Below are positions 1 through 7,793 of a DNA stretch of 28,257 bases, piece by piece. The stretch comes from a virus, in IMG/VR virus record IMGVR_UViG_3300047646_000039, positions 1-28,257 of that record. The stretch is one strand, 5' to 3'. Numbering within the stretch: the first letter of the stretch is position 1; each line of letters starts with the position of its first letter. The position numbers and the translations under genes were made by a program. Below the pieces are notes generated by a model, which saw nothing but the letters and a program-made list of their open reading frames with translations, made no database searches and was not told the DNA's origin.

Positions 1-1371
1 CTAACCTATTGTTAAATCCGGTTTAGTTATTATGTTTCCGAGTGTATCCCTGGTTACTCCGGGCTGTGTAATTGTTTTTCCTGATGCTACATGCGTTATT
101 GTATAAGCATTAATTGCATAAAAGCTACTGTCAATTATGGTAGAAGTAAATACGCCCGAACTGCCGTCCGGCCATTTTATTGTTGCACCTGTAATTATAC
201 CGTTTGAATCCCTTGTAATTGAAAGCAACTGATAAGCTATTCCCTCAGTCCATTCTGCAAGCGTCTGGTCGAGAGTATTTTCCCCGCCTAAATTGCGAAT
301 TGCATTAGTAGTATCAAGGTTTGGAACATTCCCGAGTCCTACCTGTGCTTTTGTTGTATTATGCGGATTAGAATTATTATTAAGATGCCCGTTGTATGCA
401 GCCTTGAGTTCATTTGTAAAATCATTTGTTGAAAGGCCCTTGCCGTCCTCTTTATCGACTTTTGAGTTTAATGCTGTTTGGGCTGCCGCTGAGATAGGTT
501 TATTTATATCCGAAGTATTATCTGCGTTGCCTAAACCTACCTGGGCTTTTGTGGTTGCATGTGGATTATTTGTATTATTAATATGACTATTCAATGCTGT
601 CATACTGGCTTTATTATCCAGAGCTGTTTGGGTTGCCGTTGAAATGGGTTTATTTATATCCGAAGTATTATCTGCGTTGCCTAAACCTATCTGGGCTTTT
701 GTGGTTGCATGTGGATTATTTGTATTATTAATATGACTATTCAATGCTGTTGTACTGGCTTTATTATCCAGAACTGTTTGGGTTGCCGTTGAGATAGGTT
801 TATTTATATCCGAAGTATTATCTGCATTGCCTAAACCTACCTGTACTTTTGTTGTATTATGCGGATTGGATGTATTATTAAGATGCCCGTTATATGCAGC
901 CTTGAGTTCATTTGTAAAATCATTTGTTGAAAGGCTCTTACCGGTATCTTTATCTACTTTTGTGTTTAATGCTATTTGGGTTGCCGTTGAAACCGGTTTA
1001 TCTGCATCCGAAGTATTCTCGGCGTTCCCGAGTCCGACCTGATTTTTTGTAACAGAATGAGGGTTATCCGTTCGGGTTTTATGGTCTGTTATGGCCTTTT
1101 CGCCAATCCATATTTTATAAATTGTACCGTCGCTTCTTTTATAAACATCCGATTCGGTAAGTTCGCCTGATTTATCAGCATTAATATAAATTTTATATTC
1201 GCCGTCGGGTACGCCATCGCGGTAATAAACTCCCGCCCTTATTGAATCCTCGGCAAGAGGCATATTTGTATTTACGACCTGGTCTGACGGAACAATATAA
1301 ATATAATTTGAATATCCGGTTAATGTTCCGTTTGCATTTTCCATGAAACGGATAAAACTTGAAGTTGCCAT
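1..1371 (-). CDS. Tail fibre / receptor-binding protein with tandem repeats
   Basis: Likely distal tail fibre, extracellular in the virion, contacting the host surface. The 456-residue protein has an N-terminal part (about 1-95) presumably joined to the tail, then five copies of a phage fibre motif of the form NPHxxTKxQVGLGN (starting near residues 103, 169, 219, 269 and 336), often followed by NTSDxxKPxSTA. That motif is well known in side-tail fibres of many phages. Units starting at 169, 219 and 269 are spaced exactly 50 residues. The last about 100 residues are different and could be the variable tip. It is the last gene of the leftward tail operon, four bases after the gene at 1375. No fibre chaperone or invertible segment is seen because the window ends at its stop codon. 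Family assignment is confident; receptor is unknown. Confidence 0.85.
   Translation of the reverse strand: MATSSFIRFMENANGTLTGYSNYIYIVPSDQVVNTNMPLAEDSIRAGVYYRDGVPDGEYKIYINADKSGELTESDVYKRSDGTIYKIWIGEKAITDHKTRTDNPHSVTKNQVGLGNAENTSDADKPVSTATQIALNTKVDKDTGKSLSTNDFTNELKAAYNGHLNNTSNPHNTTKVQVGLGNADNTSDINKPISTATQTVLDNKASTTALNSHINNTNNPHATTKAQIGLGNADNTSDINKPISTATQTALDNKASMTALNSHINNTNNPHATTKAQVGLGNADNTSDINKPISAAAQTALNSKVDKEDGKGLSTNDFTNELKAAYNGHLNNNSNPHNTTKAQVGLGNVPNLDTTNAIRNLGGENTLDQTLAEWTEGIAYQLLSITRDSNGIITGATIKWPDGSSGVFTSTIIDSSFYAINAYTITHVASGKTITQPGVTRDTLGNIITKPDLTIG
493..840. repeat. 150-bp near-identical tandem repeat inside the fibre gene
   Basis: The stretch beginning at 493 recurs at 643 and, for about 48 bases, at 793. 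The first two units differ by only a few bases, including in third codon positions, so this is a recent DNA-level duplication rather than only a conserved protein motif. A second, more distant duplicate pair links about 350-440 with about 850-940. Copy number could change by recombination and so change fibre length. Confidence 0.85.
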
Positions 1372-1374
1372 AAA

Positions 1375-1866
1375 TTACTCCAGTAAATTATCTTTAATAA
1401 TAATTTCCTCTATTGAGGGATTAAAACTTGAACCGTCGCTTAAGTCTATATATTCCAGGCTTTTGAAACTTATCGTTAATAAGTCTTTATATTTTACCGT
1501 ATCCAGATAAGATTCATCAATATTTGTAAGCATAAAAAGAACATTATTCTGATTCTTATCTTTAAAAGGCGCACCGTCGGCATGTCTATATAATAACCCG
1601 GTCAGGCCTTCAAAAGATTTTATTTGTTGATATTTATTCCGCGGGTAAGCATATTTGAATAAATATAACATTATCTCAAACGACCAATGTTTACCGAGGT
1701 TTATAAAATTCCGGTGCCCCGTAATTACGCTTTTATGCTCTATTAAATCAGTATCAGGTTCGTCTGTCTTAATGGTTATATGATTAAGTAATAATATTGA
1801 CTGGTTTTCCAGTCCTGCATTAATTACAAATTTAGGCGCGCCTGTTCCGAACATTCCCTCATTCAT
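1375..1866 (-). CDS. Putative distal tail / baseplate-region protein
   Basis: A 163-residue soluble protein of unknown family. It has no signal peptide or membrane segment and is rich in beta-type sequence (for example the stretch around residues 25-60). Its ATG overlaps the TGA of the upstream gene at 1863 (ATGA), so the two are probably translationally coupled. Position between a hub-like protein and the tail fibre suggests a structural part of the tail tip or a fibre adaptor. This is inference from gene order only; no catalytic motif is seen. Confidence 0.55.
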   Translation of the reverse strand: MNEGMFGTGAPKFVINAGLENQSILLLNHITIKTDEPDTDLIEHKSVITGHRNFINLGKHWSFEIMLYLFKYAYPRNKYQQIKSFEGLTGLLYRHADGAPFKDKNQNNVLFMLTNIDESYLDTVKYKDLLTISFKSLEYIDLSDGSSFNPSIEEIIIKDNLLE

Positions 1867-3050
1867 GCCGCTACATCATAAGTTTGTTGAACAATTTTTG
1901 AAATTCTTTTATCAGAGTTATAGTCAATAAAATTCTGCTGCACTGTTAAAGGTGTAACATCAATATCCGTCTCTATAGTTTCCTCTGTATAATTAGCACA
2001 ATTAGCTATAAATTTATTTCTTACCGGGTTTGGTACCAGTCCTTGTATCATATCAGTAAATGTACCGTCAAGGTTCAAATGTTTTCCATCATAAGGGCAG
2101 GCTTCGGGAATAAGCCAGCCGCCGGTAACCATATTTGTTTTTGTTCCGGTATTCCAAAAAATCCAGTTATTTGAAAGCCATGAAAGGGAAAAGGCCCCGA
2201 GACCTGACTGTGTTTTACCACTCGGACTTGTATATGGCGTATTGCCCGTATAATTACCATAATTAACTCCCCAGAGATTGAAACAAACATTTGCATCTTC
2301 ATATTCCGCCAGGATAGTTGCAATTTTATATGACCAGGTTTCATTATCTGTCTTTACATAATTTGAAGTGCGCGGAATTAATTTGAATGTATCATAGCCG
2401 CTTACCTGTACACCTAATGTAAAAGCCGAACATATTTCGGATAAATAATCATAGAAAGTAATTTTACTGCCGTTATAATTATTATTTATAGTATCGTCAA
2501 TTACCTCATGCTGCACCGCAACCGACTGATTTATGCAATAAAGTACAGGTTCAAAAGTGTAAAAGTCACTATATAAAATATCTTTATCGGCTAATAAGTC
2601 ATGGAAGCAGACTGCGTTTTCAACTAATGAACAATCAAGCGTTAAGCCGCTAAGAGTGAACATCCCTTTTAATAAATCAATAATATAAAATATACTTGTC
2701 CCTGTATTTTCAATTGCATATTGCCCGATTGTTGAGGCATATTCAACCTTTGTATTTTGAAGTTTTTTAAGGTTATGACTTACCTGAATATCATAGCAAT
2801 GATTGTCCTGGTTCAAAGGCGCCGCGCTTATAAAGCCTGCAAATATTACATCAAGGCCGTAATTAATTATTACCTTATCAAAAAGTTGCGGAATAAACGG
2901 GCAGGTAACAGATACCGAACATGAAAAATTTTCAGACGTCGGAGTCCAGTCCCGGTTCATAGCAAGATAAGGGATTGTACTTATTTTATGAATATAATCG
3001 CTTATATCCTGCCAGTCTTCATTTTTAAATATTTTTATAGTCAGACTCAT
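1863..3050 (-). CDS. Putative tail tip hub (distal tail / Tal-like) protein
   Basis: A 395-residue protein encoded directly after the tape measure gene, where siphoviruses place their distal tail and tail-associated hub proteins. The N-terminal half has the feel of the baseplate hub fold: short beta segments with a phrase around residues 60-95 of the sort VIINYG...IFAGFIS...YDIQVSH seen in gpD/gp27-type hub proteins that rotate or shift a domain. I see no peptidase or lysozyme motif. Start ATG overlaps the tape measure stop (ATGA at 3047-3050). Role is inferred mainly from position and this weak resemblance. Confidence 0.55.
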   Translation of the reverse strand: MSLTIKIFKNEDWQDISDYIHKISTIPYLAMNRDWTPTSENFSCSVSVTCPFIPQLFDKVIINYGLDVIFAGFISAAPLNQDNHCYDIQVSHNLKKLQNTKVEYASTIGQYAIENTGTSIFYIIDLLKGMFTLSGLTLDCSLVENAVCFHDLLADKDILYSDFYTFEPVLYCINQSVAVQHEVIDDTINNNYNGSKITFYDYLSEICSAFTLGVQVSGYDTFKLIPRTSNYVKTDNETWSYKIATILAEYEDANVCFNLWGVNYGNYTGNTPYTSPSGKTQSGLGAFSLSWLSNNWIFWNTGTKTNMVTGGWLIPEACPYDGKHLNLDGTFTDMIQGLVPNPVRNKFIANCANYTEETIETDIDVTPLTVQQNFIDYNSDKRISKIVQQTYDVAA

Positions 3051-5620
3051 ATTAAAGGTTTTATTAAAACTGATTTAACGCCGTTTCTTATTAATTGATT
3101 CTTTACACCTTCGGCATTCTTAACGGTTAAATAAGGATCGCTGCTTTCAAGGTTTATCTGCATCGGCCTCTTTTTCAATGATGTTTTCAAATCGATCATA
3201 TTAAGCGCAAGAACATTCATCTTAGTTAATATCTGGCCGCTTAATTGTTCAACCGGCGTAACTTTATTTGCCGCGGTTACGCTTACAAGCTCGCCGGATT
3301 CAACAAATAAAGGATAAGAATCATTTGCATATCCCTGGGGGACTATAAATGAACCGCCGCCTGCAAGCTTTCTTATTCCGCTGTCTGAGACCGAATAACG
3401 CCCTCCTTCATGGCTACTTATCCCGAGCATCGTTAATATGCTTACTCCCGGTCCCCCGGCCATTGCACTTATTATATTTAACAATGCCCATTTAACCATA
3501 ATTTGTTCTATTTCCTGTATAATAAGGTTTCCCATATTTACAAAGAACCGGGTGGTATCATTCGCAGTTTCCGCGGCTTTAATTCTTAACATATCAAAGC
3601 CGCTCATTGCACTTTCATAAAAAACATTATAAGCTGAGGTTGCGGCCTGGCTGCTGTTTATCCAGTCATTAAGTATGCTTTCCTTCCCGGACATATTATT
3701 TTTATTTCCACCTGATAAATTAACGCCCGGATTAGGCTCTCCCGACTTCGGATTCATATTATGAGGAACCAAAGGGCCGTAACCTGATATAGTTAGTTCG
3801 CCGTTCTCATTGAATTTATAAATATCCGAGCCGGTTTCTTTCTTTAGCAATTCCTCAAGATATTTCAGATATTCTTCCTGTATCTTTTTCTTTTCCTCAA
3901 TTTTATATTTTTCAATCTGCACCTCTGTAATACCGTTTTCCCGGAATTTTTTTATTTGCTCGTTCATATTCTTTGCCAGATAATCCCAATAGCTTTTATC
4001 CGCAAATTTTACCGCTTCATAATATTTATTTACAATTTCTTTTTTCTTATCCGCTGCATCCTTTGCCTGCTGTAATTCCTGCAACTTCAATTCCGATTCT
4101 TTTATTTCGCGTTCAATCTTATTATATTCAACGGCATCCGTAACCTGGTCAAATTCCAGTTGCTTTTTACGTAGATCTAAAATATGCGCCTGAATTTGGG
4201 GTATGGTTTTACCTGCAAGTTGCCATGCGTCCGTATTGTTTTTAATATCCTGCGTTGATTGTTTTGTTTCATTAGCTTCTTTCTCATGCTGCGCAAATGT
4301 AACATAACCGCTTCCCTGATATGTTGAAGGTGTACTGGGAGTTGTCATCCATTTAGGCAGAGGTGAAGATGAAGGATTCTGCATCCATTGAAATTGTTTT
4401 ACAAGAAACAATGCGGCCGCCGCCCCGGCGCCGGCCCATCCGAGCAATTTCCAGATTGCGGAACCTTTTGCAGCGGTATCCAGATGAATAAGAGCTGCTG
4501 TCTCGGTTTCAATCTGCCCGGCGGTGGTTAAAGCTGTAAGTCCTAATACCTTTTTCATGGTAATAAGTGTTATAAGAGAAGGTAAAATATCAATCACGGC
4601 GCCGCCTATTCCTATTAATGCCGAAATTACATTTTTCAATTTCTTATCGCTATTATCAAATTCTTTCATAACAGGCATAAGAGCATCATTCAGAAATTGC
4701 CCTAAATTTCTTTTCTGGTTATTAATAGTAACTCCCCAACTTTCCCATTCATCTTTATCAGAACGAGTTGTATCGGTTGCCTTTTCAAACGTCATTCCTG
4801 ATGCATGTATTATAGCTTCAAGCCTTATCTGCCTTTGCGTTTCAGAATCAAGTTCATTTATGCGGCCGCCATGCTGTTTAGATAACTCATATAATTGCTG
4901 TTTATAATCTACGACTGAAATGCCGAGGGCGCGCAATCCTTTTACAGTACCGTCGCTTGCCTGTATAACGCGTTCCATTCCCGCGGAAACATCCCCTCCG
5001 TATTTTTCCGACGCCTCTTTAGCCATAGCAAAAAGCAAAACCTGATCCTTAAATGATATACCCATATCCTTAGCTTTGTTGCTTAATTCAATCAGGCTCT
5101 GGTCGTCCGCCGTTTCCTTAGTCGCTTTTCTTAAAGCTTCCATTTCTTCGACTGTACCTGAAAAATACGACTTTGCTTCGGCCAATGTAGTAGCTTTATT
5201 AATCGATTCTAATAAGATTGTTTTTACCTGCTGAAAGCTTTCTTTAACAAGTTGTACACCCTGATTTATGCCTGTAATTATCATGCCCCAGCGGCTCATA
5301 TTCTCGGTAGTATTTTTCGTTCCGCCTTTTATTGAATCGATTATGGAACCGACTTTATCAAGCCGGGATTGCGCCTCGGTAACAGAGGCGACGTCAAGGT
5401 TTGCCTTTATTTTGTTTTCAAACCGGATTTTTAATTTATTATAATACCCCTCAAGTTCACTTAATTTCTTTTGTCCCAGGAAAGTATCAAAATCTATTTT
5501 AGGCTTCGGCGCGTTGGCATATAGTTTATTAAGCTGCTTAAGCTGCAGTTCAAGCTTATCGGTCTTGGCTTCAATTTCAATTATTAATTTTTCTAAAGTT
5601 TGTACATCCATTGCTACCAC
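3047..5620 (-). CDS. Tail tape measure protein
   Basis: The longest gene of the window (857 residues), which fits a tape measure that sets tail length and passes through the membrane at DNA injection. The N-terminal 120 residues are highly charged and helical (coiled-coil type). A hydrophobic stretch lies at about 330-395 with Gly/Ala/Ile-rich segments, a second helical charged block follows at about 460-600, and a hydrophobic segment with Met/Ile/Ala recurs near 695-725. It lies immediately downstream of the two-frame tail chaperone, the standard siphovirus order. The start used here is GTG at 5618-5620, which overlaps the end of the chaperone's second frame; an ATG three codons later (5609-5611) is equally possible. 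Length would predict a tail of roughly 120-130 nm by the usual 0.15 nm per residue rule. Confidence 0.88.
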   Translation of the reverse strand: MVAMDVQTLEKLIIEIEAKTDKLELQLKQLNKLYANAPKPKIDFDTFLGQKKLSELEGYYNKLKIRFENKIKANLDVASVTEAQSRLDKVGSIIDSIKGGTKNTTENMSRWGMIITGINQGVQLVKESFQQVKTILLESINKATTLAEAKSYFSGTVEEMEALRKATKETADDQSLIELSNKAKDMGISFKDQVLLFAMAKEASEKYGGDVSAGMERVIQASDGTVKGLRALGISVVDYKQQLYELSKQHGGRINELDSETQRQIRLEAIIHASGMTFEKATDTTRSDKDEWESWGVTINNQKRNLGQFLNDALMPVMKEFDNSDKKLKNVISALIGIGGAVIDILPSLITLITMKKVLGLTALTTAGQIETETAALIHLDTAAKGSAIWKLLGWAGAGAAAALFLVKQFQWMQNPSSSPLPKWMTTPSTPSTYQGSGYVTFAQHEKEANETKQSTQDIKNNTDAWQLAGKTIPQIQAHILDLRKKQLEFDQVTDAVEYNKIEREIKESELKLQELQQAKDAADKKKEIVNKYYEAVKFADKSYWDYLAKNMNEQIKKFRENGITEVQIEKYKIEEKKKIQEEYLKYLEELLKKETGSDIYKFNENGELTISGYGPLVPHNMNPKSGEPNPGVNLSGGNKNNMSGKESILNDWINSSQAATSAYNVFYESAMSGFDMLRIKAAETANDTTRFFVNMGNLIIQEIEQIMVKWALLNIISAMAGGPGVSILTMLGISSHEGGRYSVSDSGIRKLAGGGSFIVPQGYANDSYPLFVESGELVSVTAANKVTPVEQLSGQILTKMNVLALNMIDLKTSLKKRPMQINLESSDPYLTVKNAEGVKNQLIRNGVKSVLIKPLI

Positions 5621-6176
5621 TTCCCGGATTTTTTACGTTCCTCATAATCCATTTGAGCGATAAACTCTTTTTCTTTTTCCGTTTCAAAATCATACTTGCC
5701 CGATATGGCTAAAGAGGTAAGGTTAAAGGCTTCATTCAGGAAAAACCTGTATTCTGTTATCGGCAGGCTTTCAACTTCGTTAATTGGTACAGAATAAAAA
5801 TGGGCGATTAAGGATTTTACTTTTGAACGGCTTATAAATTTTCCGCCGTCTTTTTTTTTTCAGCTTCCTCAAGCGTATTAATTTTTTCCACAAGATCGAC
5901 AATTTCATTATCGCTCAGGTGTTTCATTAACCAGGTTGTATTGCGCATTTTTCTAAGCCGGAATCTTTTAATAACCTGGTAAAATTTTATATCAGATAAT
6001 TTTGCCGGTGCAAGGGCGTCTGCAATTTTAGCGCAGGCTATAAGCAACCCGAATTTATTGTCTATCTTTTCACGGTGTTTTATAGTAAAGTCCTCTAACT
6101 CGCGTACATCAAATGAAGTGCGTTCATATAAGGTTGCTTTATAGCCTGCAATATTTACCTGAATATTTTTTCGCAT
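5614..6176 (-). CDS. Tail assembly chaperone, frameshifted long form (gpGT-like)
   Basis: A -1 shift on the A10 run at 5851-5860 (mRNA sense) joins the first 108-109 residues of the short form to a second frame of 78 codons starting DGGKF and ending SGKW with TAG at 5614-5616, giving about 187 residues. The second frame is open throughout, but a TGA lies directly before the A run (5860-5862) and the only ATG is near its end, so it cannot be expressed alone. In lambda-like and many other siphoviruses the G/GT pair directly before the tape measure gene is made in exactly this way; the long form binds the tape measure protein through its T domain and recruits tail tube subunits. The T frame reads as coding: acidic/aromatic helices such as residues EVESLPITEYRFFLNEAF. 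Confidence 0.8.
5832..6176 (-). CDS. Tail assembly chaperone, short form (gpG-like)
   Basis: A 114-residue helical cytoplasmic protein, product of normal termination at 5832-5834. It ends in a Lys-rich tail EEAEKKKTAENL encoded across the A10 run. Its place between tail tube (6183) and tape measure (5620), its size and its frameshift overlap fit the short tail chaperone, which assembles with the tape measure before tube polymerisation and is absent from mature tails. Sequence alone would not have named it; the second reading frame does. The gene begins six bases after the tail tube gene. Confidence 0.78.
   Translation of the reverse strand: MRKNIQVNIAGYKATLYERTSFDVRELEDFTIKHREKIDNKFGLLIACAKIADALAPAKLSDIKFYQVIKRFRLRKMRNTTWLMKHLSDNEIVDLVEKINTLEEAEKKKTAENL
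5851..5860 (-). promoter_or_regulatory. A10 slippery site for -1 frameshift
   Basis: Ten A residues in the mRNA sense (ten T on the plus strand), read GAA AAA AAA AAG in frame 0. A slip of one base back gives AAA then GAC. Either ribosomal slippage or RNA polymerase slippage on the homopolymer could produce the long form. A homopolymer length error in the assembly is the trivial alternative, although the location, directly upstream of the tape measure gene, is where a frameshift is expected. Confidence 0.75.
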
Positions 6177-6182
6177 AATAGT

Positions 6183-6770
6183 TTATGAATTTTTGGTTAA
6201 TGCCCCGGAACCGCTTGCATTGCCTGTAACCTGTACGGCGTCTGTTAATTTGCATGTTACATCGTAGCTTTCAAATATTGCAGTACCGCCCCAGTAATTG
6301 TCTTCATCAACGTCTAATTCCACCGGTAATTTTTCCTGTATCGGCAGGTCGCCCTGGCCGTCATAAAGCAAAGCGGAATATGTAAACGTCCAGCTCTTAT
6401 GTCCTGCGATTTCTCTTTCCTCCCATTCGCCGGATTCCGAATCGCTAACATCCACCGAGGTTGATTTAGGAGATTTTTTCCAGTCCGTAATCGGCAATAT
6501 CCTCTGTGCGGTACCGGAACCGGCTTCGCCCCAGGTTTGCGATGATGCAAGCGCAACTTTAAATGTTGTAGAGGTTGCCTCAGTAACAAGCAGGCCGCGG
6601 TTGCCGTTGTTTAAGTCGGTCATTGTCGTACTTTTTAATAATACAAACATACCTGCCTTTAATATATTTGCGCAGGTTATTGTAGCGATGCCGTTTGCAA
6701 TTGTAACGCCTGTAATTGTCATTATTGCGCCGATTTTAATCCTGCCTGATTTGCCTGATAGTTTTCCCAT
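6183..6770 (-). CDS. Major tail tube protein
   Basis: A 195-residue beta-rich protein. The N-terminal part (about 1-80) is Gly/Thr/Ile-rich and ends with a TAQRILPITDWK-like strand; the C-terminal part (80-190) has the pattern SxSVDVSDSESGEWEE...SWTFTYSALLYDGQGD...DEDNYWGGTAIFESYDVT, typical of tail tube subunits of the gpV/Hcp fold. Lacks a sheath gene next to it, so the tail is taken as non-contractile. Located just upstream of the chaperone and tape measure genes, as expected. Family assignment rests on fold-type pattern plus order. Confidence 0.75.
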   Translation of the reverse strand: MGKLSGKSGRIKIGAIMTITGVTIANGIATITCANILKAGMFVLLKSTTMTDLNNGNRGLLVTEATSTTFKVALASSQTWGEAGSGTAQRILPITDWKKSPKSTSVDVSDSESGEWEEREIAGHKSWTFTYSALLYDGQGDLPIQEKLPVELDVDEDNYWGGTAIFESYDVTCKLTDAVQVTGNASGSGALTKNS

Positions 6771-6778
6771 GATTCAAC

Positions 6779-7081
6779 TCATTTTTTTATTGAATAAATT
6801 TTATTATCAAATTTGTCAAAGCGTTCTTTAAGTTCCTGAATGCCGTCGTCTATATTTTTCAAACGTTCCTGCAGGCCGGGAATTTTATTTATCTCTATGT
6901 AGTTGTTTTTAATATTGCAGTTATTTTTTTCAATCGCTTCGTTTATAACTTCTTTAACTTCAACACGGTCCGGTTTGTTTTCATACTGTGCTTTCAGATA
7001 ACCGACTGAAAAAATTATAAATGCACCGGAGACAGCAACCTGCCAATAATTAGTAAAGATATTTTTAACTTTATCCGTCAT
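6779..7081 (-). CDS. Small membrane-anchored coiled-coil protein of the lysis cassette
   Basis: A 100-residue protein with one hydrophobic segment near the N-terminus (about 12-30, YWQVAVSGAFIIFSVGYL) and a charged helical remainder, with heptad-like Leu/Ile spacing at about 67-98. Its ATG overlaps the TGA of the spanin-like gene (7078-7081), so it is the fourth gene of an ATGA-linked lysis cassette. By topology it could be an inner-membrane spanin (N-in, periplasmic coiled coil) or an antiholin/XhlA-like protein. No family is recognised with certainty. Confidence 0.55.
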   Translation of the reverse strand: MTDKVKNIFTNYWQVAVSGAFIIFSVGYLKAQYENKPDRVEVKEVINEAIEKNNCNIKNNYIEINKIPGLQERLKNIDDGIQELKERFDKFDNKIYSIKK

Positions 7082-7542
7082 AAGATTATTTTTTTAGCCT
7101 TATATAAAACAAATAATAAAGCTGCTGCACCTATAATTATTAAGATTATACTACCTGAAAGAAAGTCATAAATTTTCTGGTACCAGGGCCTTTCAATAAT
7201 CGTTTGCTTAGTAATAACCGTATGCCGGGTTGTATCTATATGGCTTACCGGTGCGGGCTTAACAATAACTTCGGTATGCAGTACCGGTTTACCCCCGGGT
7301 GATTTTATATCCGGTTTCTCGGTAATGTTTATTGTTAAAGTATCGCCTCTGTCTGTTATGGCCTTTTCATTCCAGGCTTTTGTAACTGTATCAAAAGGAA
7401 CATCCGCCGAGGCTTTTATTTCCGGTACCGGCACCGACACTGCTTTTATTTCGGTTGTAGTCTCTTTGCATATGCTTTCTTTAGATGAACTGCATCCCGC
7501 AAATAATAAAGCTGCAAGAATAAGAATTAAAAAATATTTCAT
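7078..7542 (-). CDS. Lipoprotein with C-terminal membrane anchor; candidate unimolecular spanin
   Basis: A 154-residue protein with a bacterial lipoprotein signal (hydrophobic 4-14, lipobox LFAG-Cys17, followed by SSSKE) and, unusually, a second hydrophobic helix at the very C-terminus (about 129-147) followed by basic KAKK. The middle is Pro/Val/Thr-rich without coiled coil. An outer-membrane lipid anchor at one end and an inner-membrane helix at the other is the defining layout of u-spanins such as T1 gp11, which fuse the two membranes in the last step of lysis. It sits after endolysin and holin with ATGA overlaps on both sides. If the C-terminal helix is not membrane-inserted it would instead be a plain outer-membrane spanin working with the 100-residue protein next to it. 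Confidence 0.68.
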   Translation of the reverse strand: MKYFLILILAALLFAGCSSSKESICKETTTEIKAVSVPVPEIKASADVPFDTVTKAWNEKAITDRGDTLTINITEKPDIKSPGGKPVLHTEVIVKPAPVSHIDTTRHTVITKQTIIERPWYQKIYDFLSGSIILIIIGAAALLFVLYKAKKIIL

Positions 7543-7793
7543 TGCTTAACCTCGTCATTTTTATTCGAGGGGCCGGGGACGGGTTGTATTTTCCCTTTGT
7601 CTGTAAAATGTTCGAGAACATTTGAAGCAAAAAATAATGACGCAATTGTACCATAACCAATTGCACCCTGTACTGCAAATAAGCTTATATCAACTGCAAG
7701 ATTTGTAACTTTTGTAAGTGCAATAAAAAGGACAAAAGTATAAGCTAAAAGCGTTAAAACAAATCCTAAGAATTTTCTTGAACCCTGTTTCAT
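7539..7793 (-). CDS. Putative holin
   Basis: An 84-residue protein with a short basic N-terminus (KQGSRK), two hydrophobic helices (about 8-28 and 36-57) and a charged, Pro-containing C-tail (63-84). Size, two-helix topology and place directly downstream of the endolysin with an ATGA overlap (7790-7793) all fit a class II-type holin. Holins share little sequence, so the call rests on topology and neighbourhood. It would form the lesions in the inner membrane that release the endolysin. Confidence 0.68.
   Translation of the reverse strand: MKQGSRKFLGFVLTLLAYTFVLFIALTKVTNLAVDISLFAVQGAIGYGTIASLFFASNVLEHFTDKGKIQPVPGPSNKNDEVKQ

Noticed and set aside
493-840. Regular repeats considered as a CRISPR array
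   Set aside because: Units are 150 bp, head to tail, inside a coding frame, without unique spacers.
293-1042. Two repeated open frames on the plus strand opposite the tail fibre gene
   Set aside because: They mirror the fibre repeats, have no ribosome site, and their similarity to each other is just the DNA repeat read backwards.
4524-4907. 127-codon plus-strand frame
   Set aside because: Lies wholly opposite the tape measure gene and looks like shadow coding.
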